NCBI GenBank assembly: GCA_946479475.1
Contig: CAMLGG010000003.1
Coordinates: 1 to 54,578 of the forward strand
Reading direction: 5' to 3'
DNA: 54,578 nt
Source of the DNA: an uncultured Ideonella sp.
GTDB lineage: Bacteria; Pseudomonadota; Gammaproteobacteria; Burkholderiales; Burkholderiaceae
Numbering within the stretch: the stretch's first letter is position 1; each line of letters begins with the position of its first letter. Shown here piece by piece: positions 1 to 8,521 of the stretch. The position numbers and the translations under genes were made by a program. The notes under the pieces were generated by a model, which worked only from the letters and a program-made list of their open reading frames with translations, searched no databases and was not told the DNA's origin.

Positions 1-125
1 AGGGAGGCTGCGACGTCGCGGATCTTCAGCCGCTCGCCGGGCAGGAAGCGGCCCACGGTGATCCACTGGCGCAGGGTGGCGTAGGTCGCATCCTGCTGCG
101 TGCTGGTCTCGGCTGCTGACGTCAC
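1..125 (-). CDS. GntR-family transcriptional regulator, N-terminal fragment (runs off the window)
   Basis: Only the first 41 codons or so are present; the gene continues past the left edge. The visible peptide contains YATLRQWITVGRFLPGERLK followed by IRDVAAS, which is the start of a GntR winged-helix domain (a first helix, then the G.(L)PGERL turn leading to the recognition helix). The GTG start lies 4 bases after the aminotransferase stop, so it is probably the last gene of the glutamine synthetase/aminotransferase operon and its likely local regulator. The effector domain (FCD or other) is not visible. The paired palindromes at 2887-2953 are its most obvious candidate operators, by inference. 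Confidence 0.8.
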   Translation of the reverse strand, partial: MTSAAETSTQQDATYATLRQWITVGRFLPGERLKIRDVAAS

Positions 126-129
126 GGGA

Positions 130-1503
130 TCAGTCCGCCAGGATCGCCAGCACCTCGGCGAAAGCCGCCAGCAGGTGGTCGACATCCGCATCGCCGGTGT
201 CGGGGCAGACGAGCATCATGTTGTGGAAGGGCGTGATCATCACGCCGCGGTTCAGCAGCGCGAGGTGAAGCGCCTGCTCCAGCTCGTCGTCCATGGCCGC
301 CGCGGCCTCGCTGCCGTTGCGCGGCGGCGTGGTGCAGAACTGGAACTCGCAGCGGGCCCCCACCTGCGTGACGCACCAGGGCAGGCGGTGCAGGGCGATC
401 ACGCTGCGCAACCCGTCGGCCAGGCGTGTGCAGCGTGCGTGCAGTCCGGCGTAGACGGCAGGTGTCATCAGTTCGCCCAATGTCGCGCGCATCGCCGCCA
501 GCGCGAGCAGATTGGCCGTGAGCGTGGTGCCGATGCCCGAGTGGCCCGGTGGCGCTTGGCGCTTGGCGGCCTCGGCGGCGGCCGCCAGTTCGGCGCTGAA
601 GCCGTAGGCAGCGCAGGGCATGCCGCCACCCACGGGCTTGCCCACCACCACGGCATCGGGCCTCAGGCCGTGCGCCCGGGCGTAGCCGCCGGGGCCGCAC
701 GAGATCGTGTGCGTCTCGTCCATCACGAGCTTCGCGCCATGGCGGTGGATCAGTTCGGTCGCCTTCTCCCAGAAGCCCGCGTCGGGCAGCACCATGCCGA
801 TGTTGGTCATCACCGGCTCGGCCAGCACGCAGGCCACGTCGCCCGGAGCCAGTGCCGCCTCGAGCGCGGCGAGGTCGTTGAACTCGACCACGCGCGTGGT
901 GGCGGTGAGGTCCTGCACCTGCCCGAGCAGGCTCGCGCGCTGGCGCGGCCGGCCATCCACCAGGTCGACGAACACGTCGTCGACGGTGCCGTGGTAGCAG
1001 CCGTTGAAGACCAGCAGCACGGGCCGGCCGGTGGCCGCGCGGAGCCAGCGCAGGACGAAGCGATTGGCGTCGCTCGCCGTCATCGCGAACTGCCATCGCG
1101 GCAGGCCGAAGTGCGATGCCAGCAGGGCGGCCACCGCGCCCGCGTCCTCGCCTGCCAGCATCGTCGTGAGGCCGCGGACGGACTGGCGTTGCAGCGCCGC
1201 GGCGACGGCCGCCGGCGAGTGGCCGAACATCGCGCCGGTGTCGCCCAGGCAGAAGTCGACGCGCTCGTGCCCGTCGACGTCCGTCAGCCGGGCGCCTCGG
1301 GCCTCGGCGACCACCAGCGGGAAGGGCGTGCCCCAGTCGTTCATCCAGTGCAGCGGGACGCCGAACATCAGGTGCCCGGCCGAGCGTTCGCCGTGGATGC
1401 GCGATCGCGGGTTGCCGGCGACGTAGCGTTCGCGCTCGGCCGCCGCCAGGGCGCGCACCCGCGATCGGTCGATGCCGGTGGATGAGGCAGAGTTTGTCGT
1501 CAT
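130..1503 (-). CDS. Class III PLP-dependent aminotransferase (glutamate-1-semialdehyde aminomutase-like fold)
   Basis: A 457-residue cytosolic PLP enzyme. The PLP lysine is K289 in VVGKPVGGG, the cofactor-pairing aspartate is D262 in VMDETHT, and the FNGCYHGTVDD segment near 166-176 is the class III phosphate/substrate loop. ATG at 1503 is preferred because it follows the glutamine synthetase stop by 5 bases, whereas the open frame runs on unproductively through that gene. It probably transaminates an amine or omega-amino acid supplied by the neighbouring gamma-glutamyl ligase-like enzyme. The real substrate cannot be read from sequence. It is downstream of the synthetase and upstream of a GntR regulator, so co-transcription is likely. 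Confidence 0.88.
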   Translation of the reverse strand: MTTNSASSTGIDRSRVRALAAAERERYVAGNPRSRIHGERSAGHLMFGVPLHWMNDWGTPFPLVVAEARGARLTDVDGHERVDFCLGDTGAMFGHSPAAVAAALQRQSVRGLTTMLAGEDAGAVAALLASHFGLPRWQFAMTASDANRFVLRWLRAATGRPVLLVFNGCYHGTVDDVFVDLVDGRPRQRASLLGQVQDLTATTRVVEFNDLAALEAALAPGDVACVLAEPVMTNIGMVLPDAGFWEKATELIHRHGAKLVMDETHTISCGPGGYARAHGLRPDAVVVGKPVGGGMPCAAYGFSAELAAAAEAAKRQAPPGHSGIGTTLTANLLALAAMRATLGELMTPAVYAGLHARCTRLADGLRSVIALHRLPWCVTQVGARCEFQFCTTPPRNGSEAAAAMDDELEQALHLALLNRGVMITPFHNMMLVCPDTGDADVDHLLAAFAEVLAILAD

Positions 1504-1508
1504 GGCTT

Positions 1509-2858
1509 TCAGACCAGCAGCAGCAGGTGCTCGCGCTCCCAGGAGCTGATCACCCGGTTGTAGGTGGCGTACTCGAGCTCCTTCACCGCGCAGAACGCGT
1601 CGACGAAATGCTCGCCCAGCACCTCCTTCACGGCTTCGCATCCCCGCATGGCTTCGATCGCGTCTTCGAGGTGTCGCGGCAGCTCGTGGCGCACGTTCCA
1701 CGCACTGTCGGCCGTGGGCTCGCTGGGCGGCAGCCGGTCACGCATGCCGAGCCAGCCGCAGGCCAGCGTGGCGGCCATCGCCAGGTACGGATTGACGTCG
1801 ACCCCGGGGACGCGGTTCTCGATCCGCCGTGCCTCGGGACCGGATTTCGGGACGCGCAGGCCGCAGGTCCGGTTGTCGTGCCCCCAGCGCACGTTGATGG
1901 GCGCCGACATGAAGGGCGAAAGCCGGCGATACGAGTTCACGTAGGGCGCGAACATCGGCATCAGCTGAGGGATGTAGGTCTGCAGGCCCCCCAGGTAGTG
2001 CATGAAGAGCTCGCTGGCGGAGCCGTCTTCGCGGCTGAAGACATTGCGGCCGGAGGCGGCGTCGACCAGGCTTTGGTGGATGTGCATGGCGCTGCCTGGC
2101 TCCTGCTCCATGGGCTTGGCCATGAAGGTGGCGAAGACGCCGTGGCGCAGCGCCGTCTCGCGCACGGTGCGCTTGAACAGGAAGACGCGGTCGGCCAGGT
2201 CCAGGGGGTGGCCGTGGCTGAAGTTGATCTCCATCTGGCCCGGGCCCGCCTCGTGGATCAGCGTCTCCACGCCCAGCTGGTGCTGGTCGCAGAAGCTGGA
2301 CAGCTCCATGAAGAAGGGATCGAAGTCGTTGACGGCGTCTATCGAGTAGCTCTGCCGGCCCACTTCCGGCTTGCCCGTGCGGCCCAGCGGAGGCTGCAGC
2401 GGCTCGTGCGGATTCTGCTGGCGTGCGACGAGGTAGAACTCCATCTCGGGCGCGACGACGGGTTTCCAACCCTCGCGCTCGTACAGGGCGAGCACGCGAC
2501 GCAGCACCGCTCGCGGCGAGAGTTGCACCGCGCGGCCATCCCACTCCTGGCAGTCGTGGATGACCACCGCGACCGGCTCGGCCGCCCAGGGCACGACGCG
2601 CACGGTGGCGGCGTCGGGCACGCAGACCATGTCGGGGTCGGTGTCGCCCACGAAGGGGCCGTTGTCGGGCTGCTGGCCGTTGACGGTGTTCAGCAGGACG
2701 CTCTTCGGGATGCGCATCTCGCCGGCGGCCAGGAAGAGGTCGCGCGGCAGGATCTTGCCGCGGGCGATGCCTGTCATGTCGGGGATGACGCACTCCACCT
2801 CGTGGATGCGGTGGGTGGCGAGGAACTCGGCCAGCGGAGCGCTCGTTGTCGGTGTCAT
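1509..2858 (-). CDS. Glutamine synthetase family protein (PuuA/gamma-glutamylpolyamine synthetase-like)
   Basis: A 449-residue member of the glutamine synthetase catalytic family. Diagnostic segments are VAPEMEFYL, GPGQMEINFSHG, AMHIHQSL, NRTCGLRVP and IENRVPGVDVNPYLAMAA. The beta-grasp N-domain covers roughly residues 10-110 and the catalytic domain the rest. The tyrosine adenylylation loop of canonical GlnA is not recognisable. Together with the adjacent aminotransferase and GntR regulator, this suggests an amine- or polyamine-glutamylating catabolic enzyme rather than the housekeeping nitrogen-assimilation GlnA. ATG at 2858 gives MTPTTSAPL; the frame is open further upstream, but that part crosses the operator-like palindromes and is not protein-like. 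Confidence 0.85.
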   Translation of the reverse strand: MTPTTSAPLAEFLATHRIHEVECVIPDMTGIARGKILPRDLFLAAGEMRIPKSVLLNTVNGQQPDNGPFVGDTDPDMVCVPDAATVRVVPWAAEPVAVVIHDCQEWDGRAVQLSPRAVLRRVLALYEREGWKPVVAPEMEFYLVARQQNPHEPLQPPLGRTGKPEVGRQSYSIDAVNDFDPFFMELSSFCDQHQLGVETLIHEAGPGQMEINFSHGHPLDLADRVFLFKRTVRETALRHGVFATFMAKPMEQEPGSAMHIHQSLVDAASGRNVFSREDGSASELFMHYLGGLQTYIPQLMPMFAPYVNSYRRLSPFMSAPINVRWGHDNRTCGLRVPKSGPEARRIENRVPGVDVNPYLAMAATLACGWLGMRDRLPPSEPTADSAWNVRHELPRHLEDAIEAMRGCEAVKEVLGEHFVDAFCAVKELEYATYNRVISSWEREHLLLLV

Positions 2859-2886
2859 GGCCCGCAATGTAAGCCGATTCGCCCGG

Positions 2887-2900
2887 TTTGTGATCACAAA
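2887..2900. promoter_or_regulatory. Perfect 14-bp palindrome TTTGTGATCACAAA, candidate operator
   Basis: It lies 29 bases upstream of the synthetase start, in the gap between the synthetase and aroQ. A second copy is centred 53 bases away (about five helical turns). Position and symmetry suggest the binding site of a dimeric regulator, most simply the GntR protein encoded at the end of the operon. The assignment is inference. Confidence 0.6.
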
Positions 2901-2939
2901 TCCAAGGTGTGTCGTGGGTTGATGGTCGCAGATTCTCCA

Positions 2940-2953
2940 TTTGTGATCACTAA
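2940..2953. promoter_or_regulatory. Second copy TTTGTGATCACTAA of the candidate operator
   Basis: It matches the site at 2887-2900 at 13 of 14 positions and keeps the TTTGTGATCAC core. Centre-to-centre spacing is 53 bp, so both sites would face the same side of the helix. It could support cooperative binding or looping over the synthetase promoter. Confidence 0.55.
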
Positions 2954-3105
2954 CCGGGACGGCTGAGAGTACGCTGCGCGCCTGCCCGCTCCTGTCGGGC
3001 GGATCGGGCCGTTCCAACCGGTAGCATCGACGGCATGAGCACGAAGAGCCGCCGCGAAGGCGAACTCCCCCTCGGGGGAACGGCGCGCAGCGCCAAGGAG
3101 GTCGG

Positions 3106-3543
3106 ATGAGCATCCTGTTGCTGAACGGGCCCAACCTGAACCTGCTGGGCACGCGCGAGCCGCAGGTCTACGGGGCGGACACGCTCGCCGACGTCGAGCG
3201 CCGCTTCGTCGACGAGGCCGCCTCCCTGGGCCTGGTGGCGCAGTGCTTCCAGAGCAACCACGAGGGCGCTCTGATCGACCGCATCCACGCGGCGCGGCTC
3301 GACGGCACGCGCGGCATCGTCATCAACCCGGGCGGCCTCACGCACACCAGCGTGTCGCTGCGTGACGCGCTGGCGGGCGTGGCGCTGCCGGTGGTCGAGG
3401 TGCACATCAGCAACGTGCACAAGCGCGAGGAGTTCCGCCACCACTCGTACATCTCCGGGGTGGCCGACGGCGTGATCGCCGGCCTCGGGATCTACGGCTA
3501 CGGCGCCGCGCTGCGCGACCTCGCCGGCAAGCTGGGCGCCTGA
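3106..3543 (+). CDS. aroQ: Type II 3-dehydroquinate dehydratase
   Basis: A 145-residue shikimate-pathway enzyme that dehydrates 3-dehydroquinate to 3-dehydroshikimate in the cytosol. The family signature is complete: [18 protein letters not shown] at the N-terminus (with the lid arginine and tyrosine), [26 protein letters not shown], and [21 protein letters not shown] with the catalytic histidine region. Length is typical. A strong AAGGAGG ribosome site precedes the ATG by 4 bases. The gene converges with gspB, whose stop lies only 3 bases beyond the aroQ stop. Confidence 0.96.
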   Translation: MSILLLNGPNLNLLGTREPQVYGADTLADVERRFVDEAASLGLVAQCFQSNHEGALIDRIHAARLDGTRGIVINPGGLTHTSVSLRDALAGVALPVVEVHISNVHKREEFRHHSYISGVADGVIAGLGIYGYGAALRDLAGKLGA

Positions 3544-3546
3544 GCG

Positions 3547-4263
3547 TCAGTAGGGCAGGCGGAAGCGCTCGCCCTTGAAGCGCAGCACCGCGCTGCGCGG
3601 CTCGATGCGCTCGACCACCAGCCCCGGCGCGGGCTGGCTGCCCTCCTTCACGACCTCGCCATTGAGCATGATGAAGCGGCTCGAAGCGTCGTCCGAGTAG
3701 ACCGAGCCGCCGACTGCCAGGGTGGGCAGCTGCTGGCGCAGCGACGAGGGCAGTTCGGCGAACAGGGGAATCGGCGCGGCGGCCTGGGGCTTGGCCGGCG
3801 CTGAACTGGCGGCCGTTGGTGCGGCCTTCACGGCGGGCACCGGAGCAGCCGTCGCCACGGCTGCTGCCGGCTCAGTGGCGGCTGGAGGCCGGCTGTCCTT
3901 GGCGACGGGCTTCGCGGCAACGGCCGCGGGAGGCGGAGCGTAGCTGGGCACGTCCGGCGAGGGGGTCACAGGGGCCGGCGTAGCGACCGGCTTCGCCGGC
4001 GGCGCCATCGCCACCTCCGGCCGGGCAGGCGCCGGCTGGGGCGCGGCAGGCACCGGCGCATTGGCATCCGCCCCCATCCGCCAGGCGAGGGCCGCCAGCA
4101 CGACGGCCCCGGCGGCCAAGCCGCCCCAGAGGGCCCAGCGCGGCGTGCGCTGGCGGGCGTCGGCGCTGCCGCCCTCGCCCAGGGGCTGGGCATGCAGGCC
4201 GGGCACATGGCCACGCTCCCGCTCGGCGTCGGCGCGCTTCAGGGCATCGAGGATGTAGGACAT
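3547..4263 (-). CDS. gspB: General secretion pathway protein B (GspB/ExeB-like)
   Basis: A 238-residue bitopic inner-membrane protein. The N-terminus MSYILDALKRADAERERG is the family hallmark. One transmembrane helix follows (about 42-63, WALWGGLAAGAVVLAALAW), then a long Pro/Ala-rich periplasmic linker, then a C-terminal T2SSB-type domain (about 178-238, LAVGGSVYSDDASSRFIMLN). GspB works with the GspA ATPase to pass the secretin through or attach it to peptidoglycan. It sits 15 bases downstream of gspA in the same operon. No other gsp genes are in the window. Confidence 0.93.
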   Translation of the reverse strand: MSYILDALKRADAERERGHVPGLHAQPLGEGGSADARQRTPRWALWGGLAAGAVVLAALAWRMGADANAPVPAAPQPAPARPEVAMAPPAKPVATPAPVTPSPDVPSYAPPPAAVAAKPVAKDSRPPAATEPAAAVATAAPVPAVKAAPTAASSAPAKPQAAAPIPLFAELPSSLRQQLPTLAVGGSVYSDDASSRFIMLNGEVVKEGSQPAPGLVVERIEPRSAVLRFKGERFRLPY

Positions 4264-4278
4264 GGGTCGTGCTCGGCT

Positions 4279-6003
4279 TCAGGGGTGGGCCGCGGCGACG
4301 TCCGCCGGCTGCAGGCGGGGCTCTTCGACGCCGGTGGCACGGTTGAGCAGCATGAGGGTCAGCGGACCGGCCAGGCCGTCCGGCGGCAGCCCCTGAGCGA
4401 CCTGGAAGGCAGCGATGCGAGAAGGCAGCGGCGCGCTTGCCGCACCAGCCGGCAACACCTTGGCCAGGCGCCCGGCCAGCCACTCGGCGGCTTCGCCGCG
4501 CCCGGCGGTGAAGCTGGCCGAACCGGCGTAGCCCTCCGGCGCGCGCCAGAACGTCCCGAACTCGCCGCGCCAGGCCGCACCCAGCGTGGCCATGGGCACG
4601 GTGACGCTGGCGCTGCCCCGGCGCAGCGTGGCGGCATCGGCCGTCAAGGCGGTCAGCAGCACGCTGTAGGCGCGGCCGTCGCCGTCGTAGAGCACCAGCA
4701 GGCCGGGCCGGTCGAGCTGGCGCACCAGGGCCAGGCTGCCGGGGCCCTTGTAGCAGGGCAGGTCCTGCCGGGCCGCGGCGTTGCACGGGTCCGCACTGCC
4801 GGCGAGCTGCAGGCCCCAGGCGGACGCCAGCTCGCGCCAGGCATCCGCCTCGCCGTGCAACTGGTTCGCGAAGACGGCGCGCAGCTCGCTGGCACCCAAT
4901 GCCGTGGCGCTGGCCACGGAGGCGGGAGCTGCGGCCACACGCGGCGCCGAAGCGACCGCGGTGGCTGCGCTGGCTGCGGCGAGCACGGGCGCCGTCCCGG
5001 CGCTGGCGGCCGCTGCGGGCGCGCGGGCAGCGCCCGCGGGAGGCCGCAGCATCCAGGCTGATGCGGCGGCGATGGATGCGCCGACCAGCACGCCGCCGGC
5101 CCAGGGAGCCGCATGCCGCAGCCGCGCGGCCCATCCTTGCGCCGCATTCAGTGTCCAGGCCGCGGGCCCGTGCGCGGCGGCATCGCCGAAGACCTCCGCC
5201 GCCGCCTGCTCGACCACCTCGGCTCCGATGCGCTGCTGCCCGGTGGCGTAGCCGCCCAGGAGCGCGCGGTCGCACAGCAGGTTGATGCGCCGCGGAACGC
5301 CGCGCGAGAGCTGGTGGATGCGCTTCAGCGCAGCCTTCTCGAAGGGCGAGGCGCCGCTGCCGCCCGCCACGCCCAGGCGGTGCTGGACGTAGTTCGCCGA
5401 CTCCGATTCGCTCAAGGCGCCGAGGTGGTATCGCGCGATGACCCGCTGGGCCAGCTGCTCCAGGTCCGGCCGCGCCAGCATCTCGCGCAGTTCGGGCTGG
5501 CCGATCAGGATGATCTGCAGCAGCTTGCGCTCGGCGGTCTCGAGGTTGGTCAGCAGGCGCAGCTGCTCCAGCACGTCGGCCGACAGGTTCTGCGCCTCGT
5601 CGATGATCAGCACGTTCGTCTGGCCGACGGCGTGGGTGCGCAGCAGGAACTCGTTGAGCGGGTCGATGTAGTCCTTGACCGAGCGCACGCTGCCCGGTGG
5701 CAGCTCGGGCAGCGGGATGCGGAACTCGTCGCACACCGTCTGCAGCAGCTCGGGCACCGTGAGCTTGGGGTTGAAGATGTAGGCGACGTTGCAGCGCGGC
5801 GGCACCTGCTCGAGGAAGCATCGGCAGACGGTGGTCTTGCCCGCGCCGATCTCGCCCGTCAGCAGCACGAAGCCGCCACCGCCCTTGAGCCCGTACAGCA
5901 GGTGGGCCAGCGCCTCGCGATGGCGCTCGCTCATGAACAGGTAGCGAGGGTCCGGCGCGATGGAAAACGGCTGGTGCTTGAGGCCGAAGAACTTCGCATA
6001 CAT
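4279..6003 (-). CDS. gspA: GspA/ExeA-like AAA ATPase with peptidoglycan-binding C-terminus
   Basis: A 574-residue inner-membrane ATPase. The N-terminus MYAKFFGLKHQPFSIAPDPR is typical of ExeA. Walker A is GEIGAGKTT (50-58) and Walker B is NVLIIDEAQN (130-139). After the AAA module comes an Ala-rich transmembrane stretch (about 285-307). The periplasmic part ends in a peptidoglycan_binding_1-like motif (IAAFQVAQGLPPDGLAGPLT, about 530-550). With GspB it forms the complex needed for secretin assembly in type II secretion. It is the first gene of a two-gene leftward operon. Confidence 0.94.
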   Translation of the reverse strand: MYAKFFGLKHQPFSIAPDPRYLFMSERHREALAHLLYGLKGGGGFVLLTGEIGAGKTTVCRCFLEQVPPRCNVAYIFNPKLTVPELLQTVCDEFRIPLPELPPGSVRSVKDYIDPLNEFLLRTHAVGQTNVLIIDEAQNLSADVLEQLRLLTNLETAERKLLQIILIGQPELREMLARPDLEQLAQRVIARYHLGALSESESANYVQHRLGVAGGSGASPFEKAALKRIHQLSRGVPRRINLLCDRALLGGYATGQQRIGAEVVEQAAAEVFGDAAAHGPAAWTLNAAQGWAARLRHAAPWAGGVLVGASIAAASAWMLRPPAGAARAPAAAASAGTAPVLAAASAATAVASAPRVAAAPASVASATALGASELRAVFANQLHGEADAWRELASAWGLQLAGSADPCNAAARQDLPCYKGPGSLALVRQLDRPGLLVLYDGDGRAYSVLLTALTADAATLRRGSASVTVPMATLGAAWRGEFGTFWRAPEGYAGSASFTAGRGEAAEWLAGRLAKVLPAGAASAPLPSRIAAFQVAQGLPPDGLAGPLTLMLLNRATGVEEPRLQPADVAAAHP

Positions 6004-6033
6004 AGGGCGGGGAGGATACCTCCGCCAGCGTTG

Positions 6034-6810
6034 CTACCCTTCGGCTGACCTCCGCTGCTGCGTCTGCAGCAGAGCGCCCATCACCTCGATCGGCAGCGGG
6101 AAGACGATGGTCGAGTTCTTGTCGGCCGCGATGACGGTCAGGGTCTCGAGGTAGCGCAGTTGCAGGGCCTGCGGCTGGCGCGACAGGATCTCCGCCGCCT
6201 GGGCCAGCTTCTCGGAGGCCTGCAGCTCGCCCTCGGCATGGATGACCTTGGCGCGCCGTTCGCGCTCGGCCTCGGCCTGGCGGGCGATCGCGCGGATCAT
6301 GCTTTCGTTCAGGTCGACATGCTTGATCTCGACGTTGGTCACCTTGATGCCCCAGGCGTCGGTCTGGCTGTCGAGGATCTTCTGCAGGTCGAGGTTGAGC
6401 CGCTCGCGGTCGGACAGCATTTCGTCCAAGGCGTGCTTGCCGAGCACCGCGCGCAGCGTGGTCTGCGCCAGCTGGCTGGTGGCCGCGAGGAAGTTCTCGA
6501 CCTGGATCACCGCCTTCTGCGGGTCGACGACGCGGAAGTACAGCACCGCGTTGACCTTGAGCGTGACGTTGTCGCGCGAGATCACGTCCTGGCTGGGGAC
6601 GTCCATCACCACCACCCGCAGGTCGACGCGCACCATCTGCTGGATGCCGGGGATCAGGATCACCAGCCCCGGCCCCTTGACGCGCCAGAAGCGGCCGAGC
6701 TGGAAGACCACCGCGCGCTCGTATTCGCGCAGGATGCGCAGCGAGCTGGAAACCAGCACCAGCAGGAGCACGACGAGGGCCGACAGGCCGATGGGGTAGT
6801 CGAAGATCAT
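6034..6810 (-). CDS. Slipin (stomatin/prohibitin family membrane protein)
   Basis: A 258-residue SPFH-domain protein. An N-terminal hydrophobic anchor (about 6-27) is followed by [23 protein letters not shown], the slipin entry motif. Further on are the band-7 segments [25 protein letters not shown], a coiled coil rich in [18 protein letters not shown], and a C-terminal SIVFPLP-like stretch ([12 protein letters not shown]). Slipins oligomerise in the membrane and are partnered with NfeD proteases, which is exactly the context here: its ATG overlaps the nfeD stop by four bases (ATGA), implying translational coupling. Confidence 0.93.
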   Translation of the reverse strand: MIFDYPIGLSALVVLLLVLVSSSLRILREYERAVVFQLGRFWRVKGPGLVILIPGIQQMVRVDLRVVVMDVPSQDVISRDNVTLKVNAVLYFRVVDPQKAVIQVENFLAATSQLAQTTLRAVLGKHALDEMLSDRERLNLDLQKILDSQTDAWGIKVTNVEIKHVDLNESMIRAIARQAEAERERRAKVIHAEGELQASEKLAQAAEILSRQPQALQLRYLETLTVIAADKNSTIVFPLPIEVMGALLQTQQRRSAEG

Positions 6811-8213
6811 GGTGCAGGTGCTCCTGGCGAAGGCTCGGCGGAGCCGATGGGGTCGACCTGCAGCGTCAGGCCGTCGACGCTCGTGACGCGCACGCGCTGC
6901 CCGCGCCGCAGGCCGGCGGCAGAGCGGGCGCGCCAGCGCTCGCCCTCGATGGCGACCCAGGCCTCGGCCGCGTCCGCATCGACGACCTCGGCGGTGGCGC
7001 CGAGGAGGAGCGCCGGCCCGGCCGCCAGCGGCCGCCGCCGCGCCCGAGCCGCCATCGTCGCGATGGCGAGCACGAACGCTCCTGACAGCAGCGCCAGCGT
7101 GCCGACGAGGGCCGGCGGCACGCCGAAGCCGGGCGCCTCGCTGTCGACGAGCATCAGCGCGCCCAGCGCGAAGGCCGCGATGCCGCCCAGCCCCAGAGCG
7201 CCGAAGCTCGGCACGAAGGCCTCGGCGACGAAGAACGCGAGGCCCAGCACGATGAGCGCCAGCCCGGCCAGGTTGATCGGCAGCATCTGCAGGCCCCACA
7301 TGGCCAGCACCAGGCTGAGCGCGCCGATCACGCCGGGCGCGACCATGCCGGGGTTCATGAACTCGAACAGCAGGCCGTAGAAGCCGATCATCAGCAGGAT
7401 CAGCGCGACGCTGGGGTCGCTGAGGGCAGCCAGCGCGCGCTCGCGAGCGTCGGGCTCGATCGGGATGGTGCGGGCCCCGGCCGTGGCGAGCGTGACCGAA
7501 GCGCCGCCGGCCGCGACCGTGGTGCTGCCCAGCGCCACGCGGCGGCCGTCGAGCTGGCGCAGCAGGGTGTCGACGTCTTCGGCCACCACGTCGATGACGC
7601 GGCGCGCCGCGGCGTCGTGTGCCGGCAGGCTGACCGCCTCTCGCACCGCCTGCTCTGCCCAGGCCGCGTCGCGGCCGCGAAGCTGCGCCAGCGCCCTGAT
7701 GTACGCGGCGGCATCGTTCACGCGCTTGGCCGAGAGCGCATCGCGGTCGTGCTCGCTGCCCGAGGCGGCGCTGGCCGCGCGCGCCGGCGGCTCCGGCCCG
7801 GGCGAAGGCATGCCGACCGCGATCGGGGTCGCGGCGCCCAGGTTGGTGGCCGGTGCCATCGCCGCGATGTGCGAGGCGTAGACGATGTAGGTGCCGGCGC
7901 TGGCCGCCCGGGCGCCGCGCGGCGCGACGAAGGCGGCCACCGGCATCGGCGCGCCGAGGATGTCCTTGATGATGCCGCGCATGGCGGTGTCGAGGCCGCC
8001 CGGCGTGTCGAGCTGCAGCACGACGAGTTGGGCGTGCGCCTGCGCAGCGTGCGCCATGCCGCGGTGCACGTAGTCGGCCGTGGCCGGGCCGATGGGGCCG
8101 TCGATGCGCAGCAGGACCACCGGCGGGTCCGCGGGCGCTGCCGCCGGGTGCACCGGCCAAAGGCAGCTCGCCAGCAGCGCGAGCGCCGCTGCCCAGGCTG
8201 CCCGCAGGCGCAT
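6807..8213 (-). CDS. NfeD-family membrane serine protease (1510-N type, full length)
   Basis: A 468-residue protein. A signal peptide (about 1-26) is followed by a ClpP-like periplasmic protease domain. [19 protein letters not shown] forms the substrate groove, the nucleophilic serine lies in [12 protein letters not shown], and the general-base lysine is in SAKRVND. Four or five membrane helices follow (about 265-390). The protein ends with a cytosolic OB-fold NfeD domain (about 400-460). In studied homologues the protease cleaves the C-terminus of the partner slipin, which is encoded immediately downstream with overlapping codons. ATG at 8213 has an AGGAG site overlapping the dodecin stop. 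Confidence 0.92.
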   Translation of the reverse strand: MRLRAAWAAALALLASCLWPVHPAAAPADPPVVLLRIDGPIGPATADYVHRGMAHAAQAHAQLVVLQLDTPGGLDTAMRGIIKDILGAPMPVAAFVAPRGARAASAGTYIVYASHIAAMAPATNLGAATPIAVGMPSPGPEPPARAASAASGSEHDRDALSAKRVNDAAAYIRALAQLRGRDAAWAEQAVREAVSLPAHDAAARRVIDVVAEDVDTLLRQLDGRRVALGSTTVAAGGASVTLATAGARTIPIEPDARERALAALSDPSVALILLMIGFYGLLFEFMNPGMVAPGVIGALSLVLAMWGLQMLPINLAGLALIVLGLAFFVAEAFVPSFGALGLGGIAAFALGALMLVDSEAPGFGVPPALVGTLALLSGAFVLAIATMAARARRRPLAAGPALLLGATAEVVDADAAEAWVAIEGERWRARSAAGLRRGQRVRVTSVDGLTLQVDPIGSAEPSPGAPAP

Positions 8214-8221
8214 GGCCGCTC

Positions 8222-8431
8222 CTAGTCTTCGACTCGGAAGCCGAGTTTCAGCGTCACCTGGAAGTGATCCACCTTGCCGTCCACCACGTGGCCCCGGCTC
8301 TCGCGCACCTCGAACCAGTCGATCCGGCGGATGGTCTTCGCGGCGGTCTCGATGGCGTTGCGGATGGCGTCGTCGGAGCTGGTGGTGGAGGTCCCGACGA
8401 TGTCGACGAGCTTGTAGACGTGGTTGGCCAT
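8222..8431 (-). CDS. Dodecin family flavin-binding protein
   Basis: A 69-residue small protein ([20 protein letters not shown] at the start). It matches dodecins in length and pattern: a beta strand, a helix with [21 protein letters not shown] carrying the flavin-stacking tryptophan (about W39), and a terminal strand [14 protein letters not shown]. Dodecins form hollow dodecamers that store FMN or riboflavin. A GAGGAG ribosome site precedes the start. The gene is 8 bases upstream of nfeD in the same leftward run. Confidence 0.93.
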   Translation of the reverse strand: MANHVYKLVDIVGTSTTSSDDAIRNAIETAAKTIRRIDWFEVRESRGHVVDGKVDHFQVTLKLGFRVED

Positions 8432-8521
8432 GCTGCGCTCCTCGCGGGCCGATGGCTGGCCCGTGCGGGGCAGCGTACACCCGTGCCGCCGGCCCTGCCA
8501 CCGGCACGGGCGGGGACCGAC

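Noticed and set aside
100..1485. Plus-strand open frame opposite the aminotransferase gene
   Set aside because: The complementary strand encodes a clear class III aminotransferase with its PLP lysine; this frame is low-complexity His/Arg/Gly sequence.
2859..3152. N-terminal extension of the glutamine synthetase frame
   Set aside because: The extended part crosses the palindromic operator-like sites and overlaps the aroQ start; family homology begins at the ATG at 2858.
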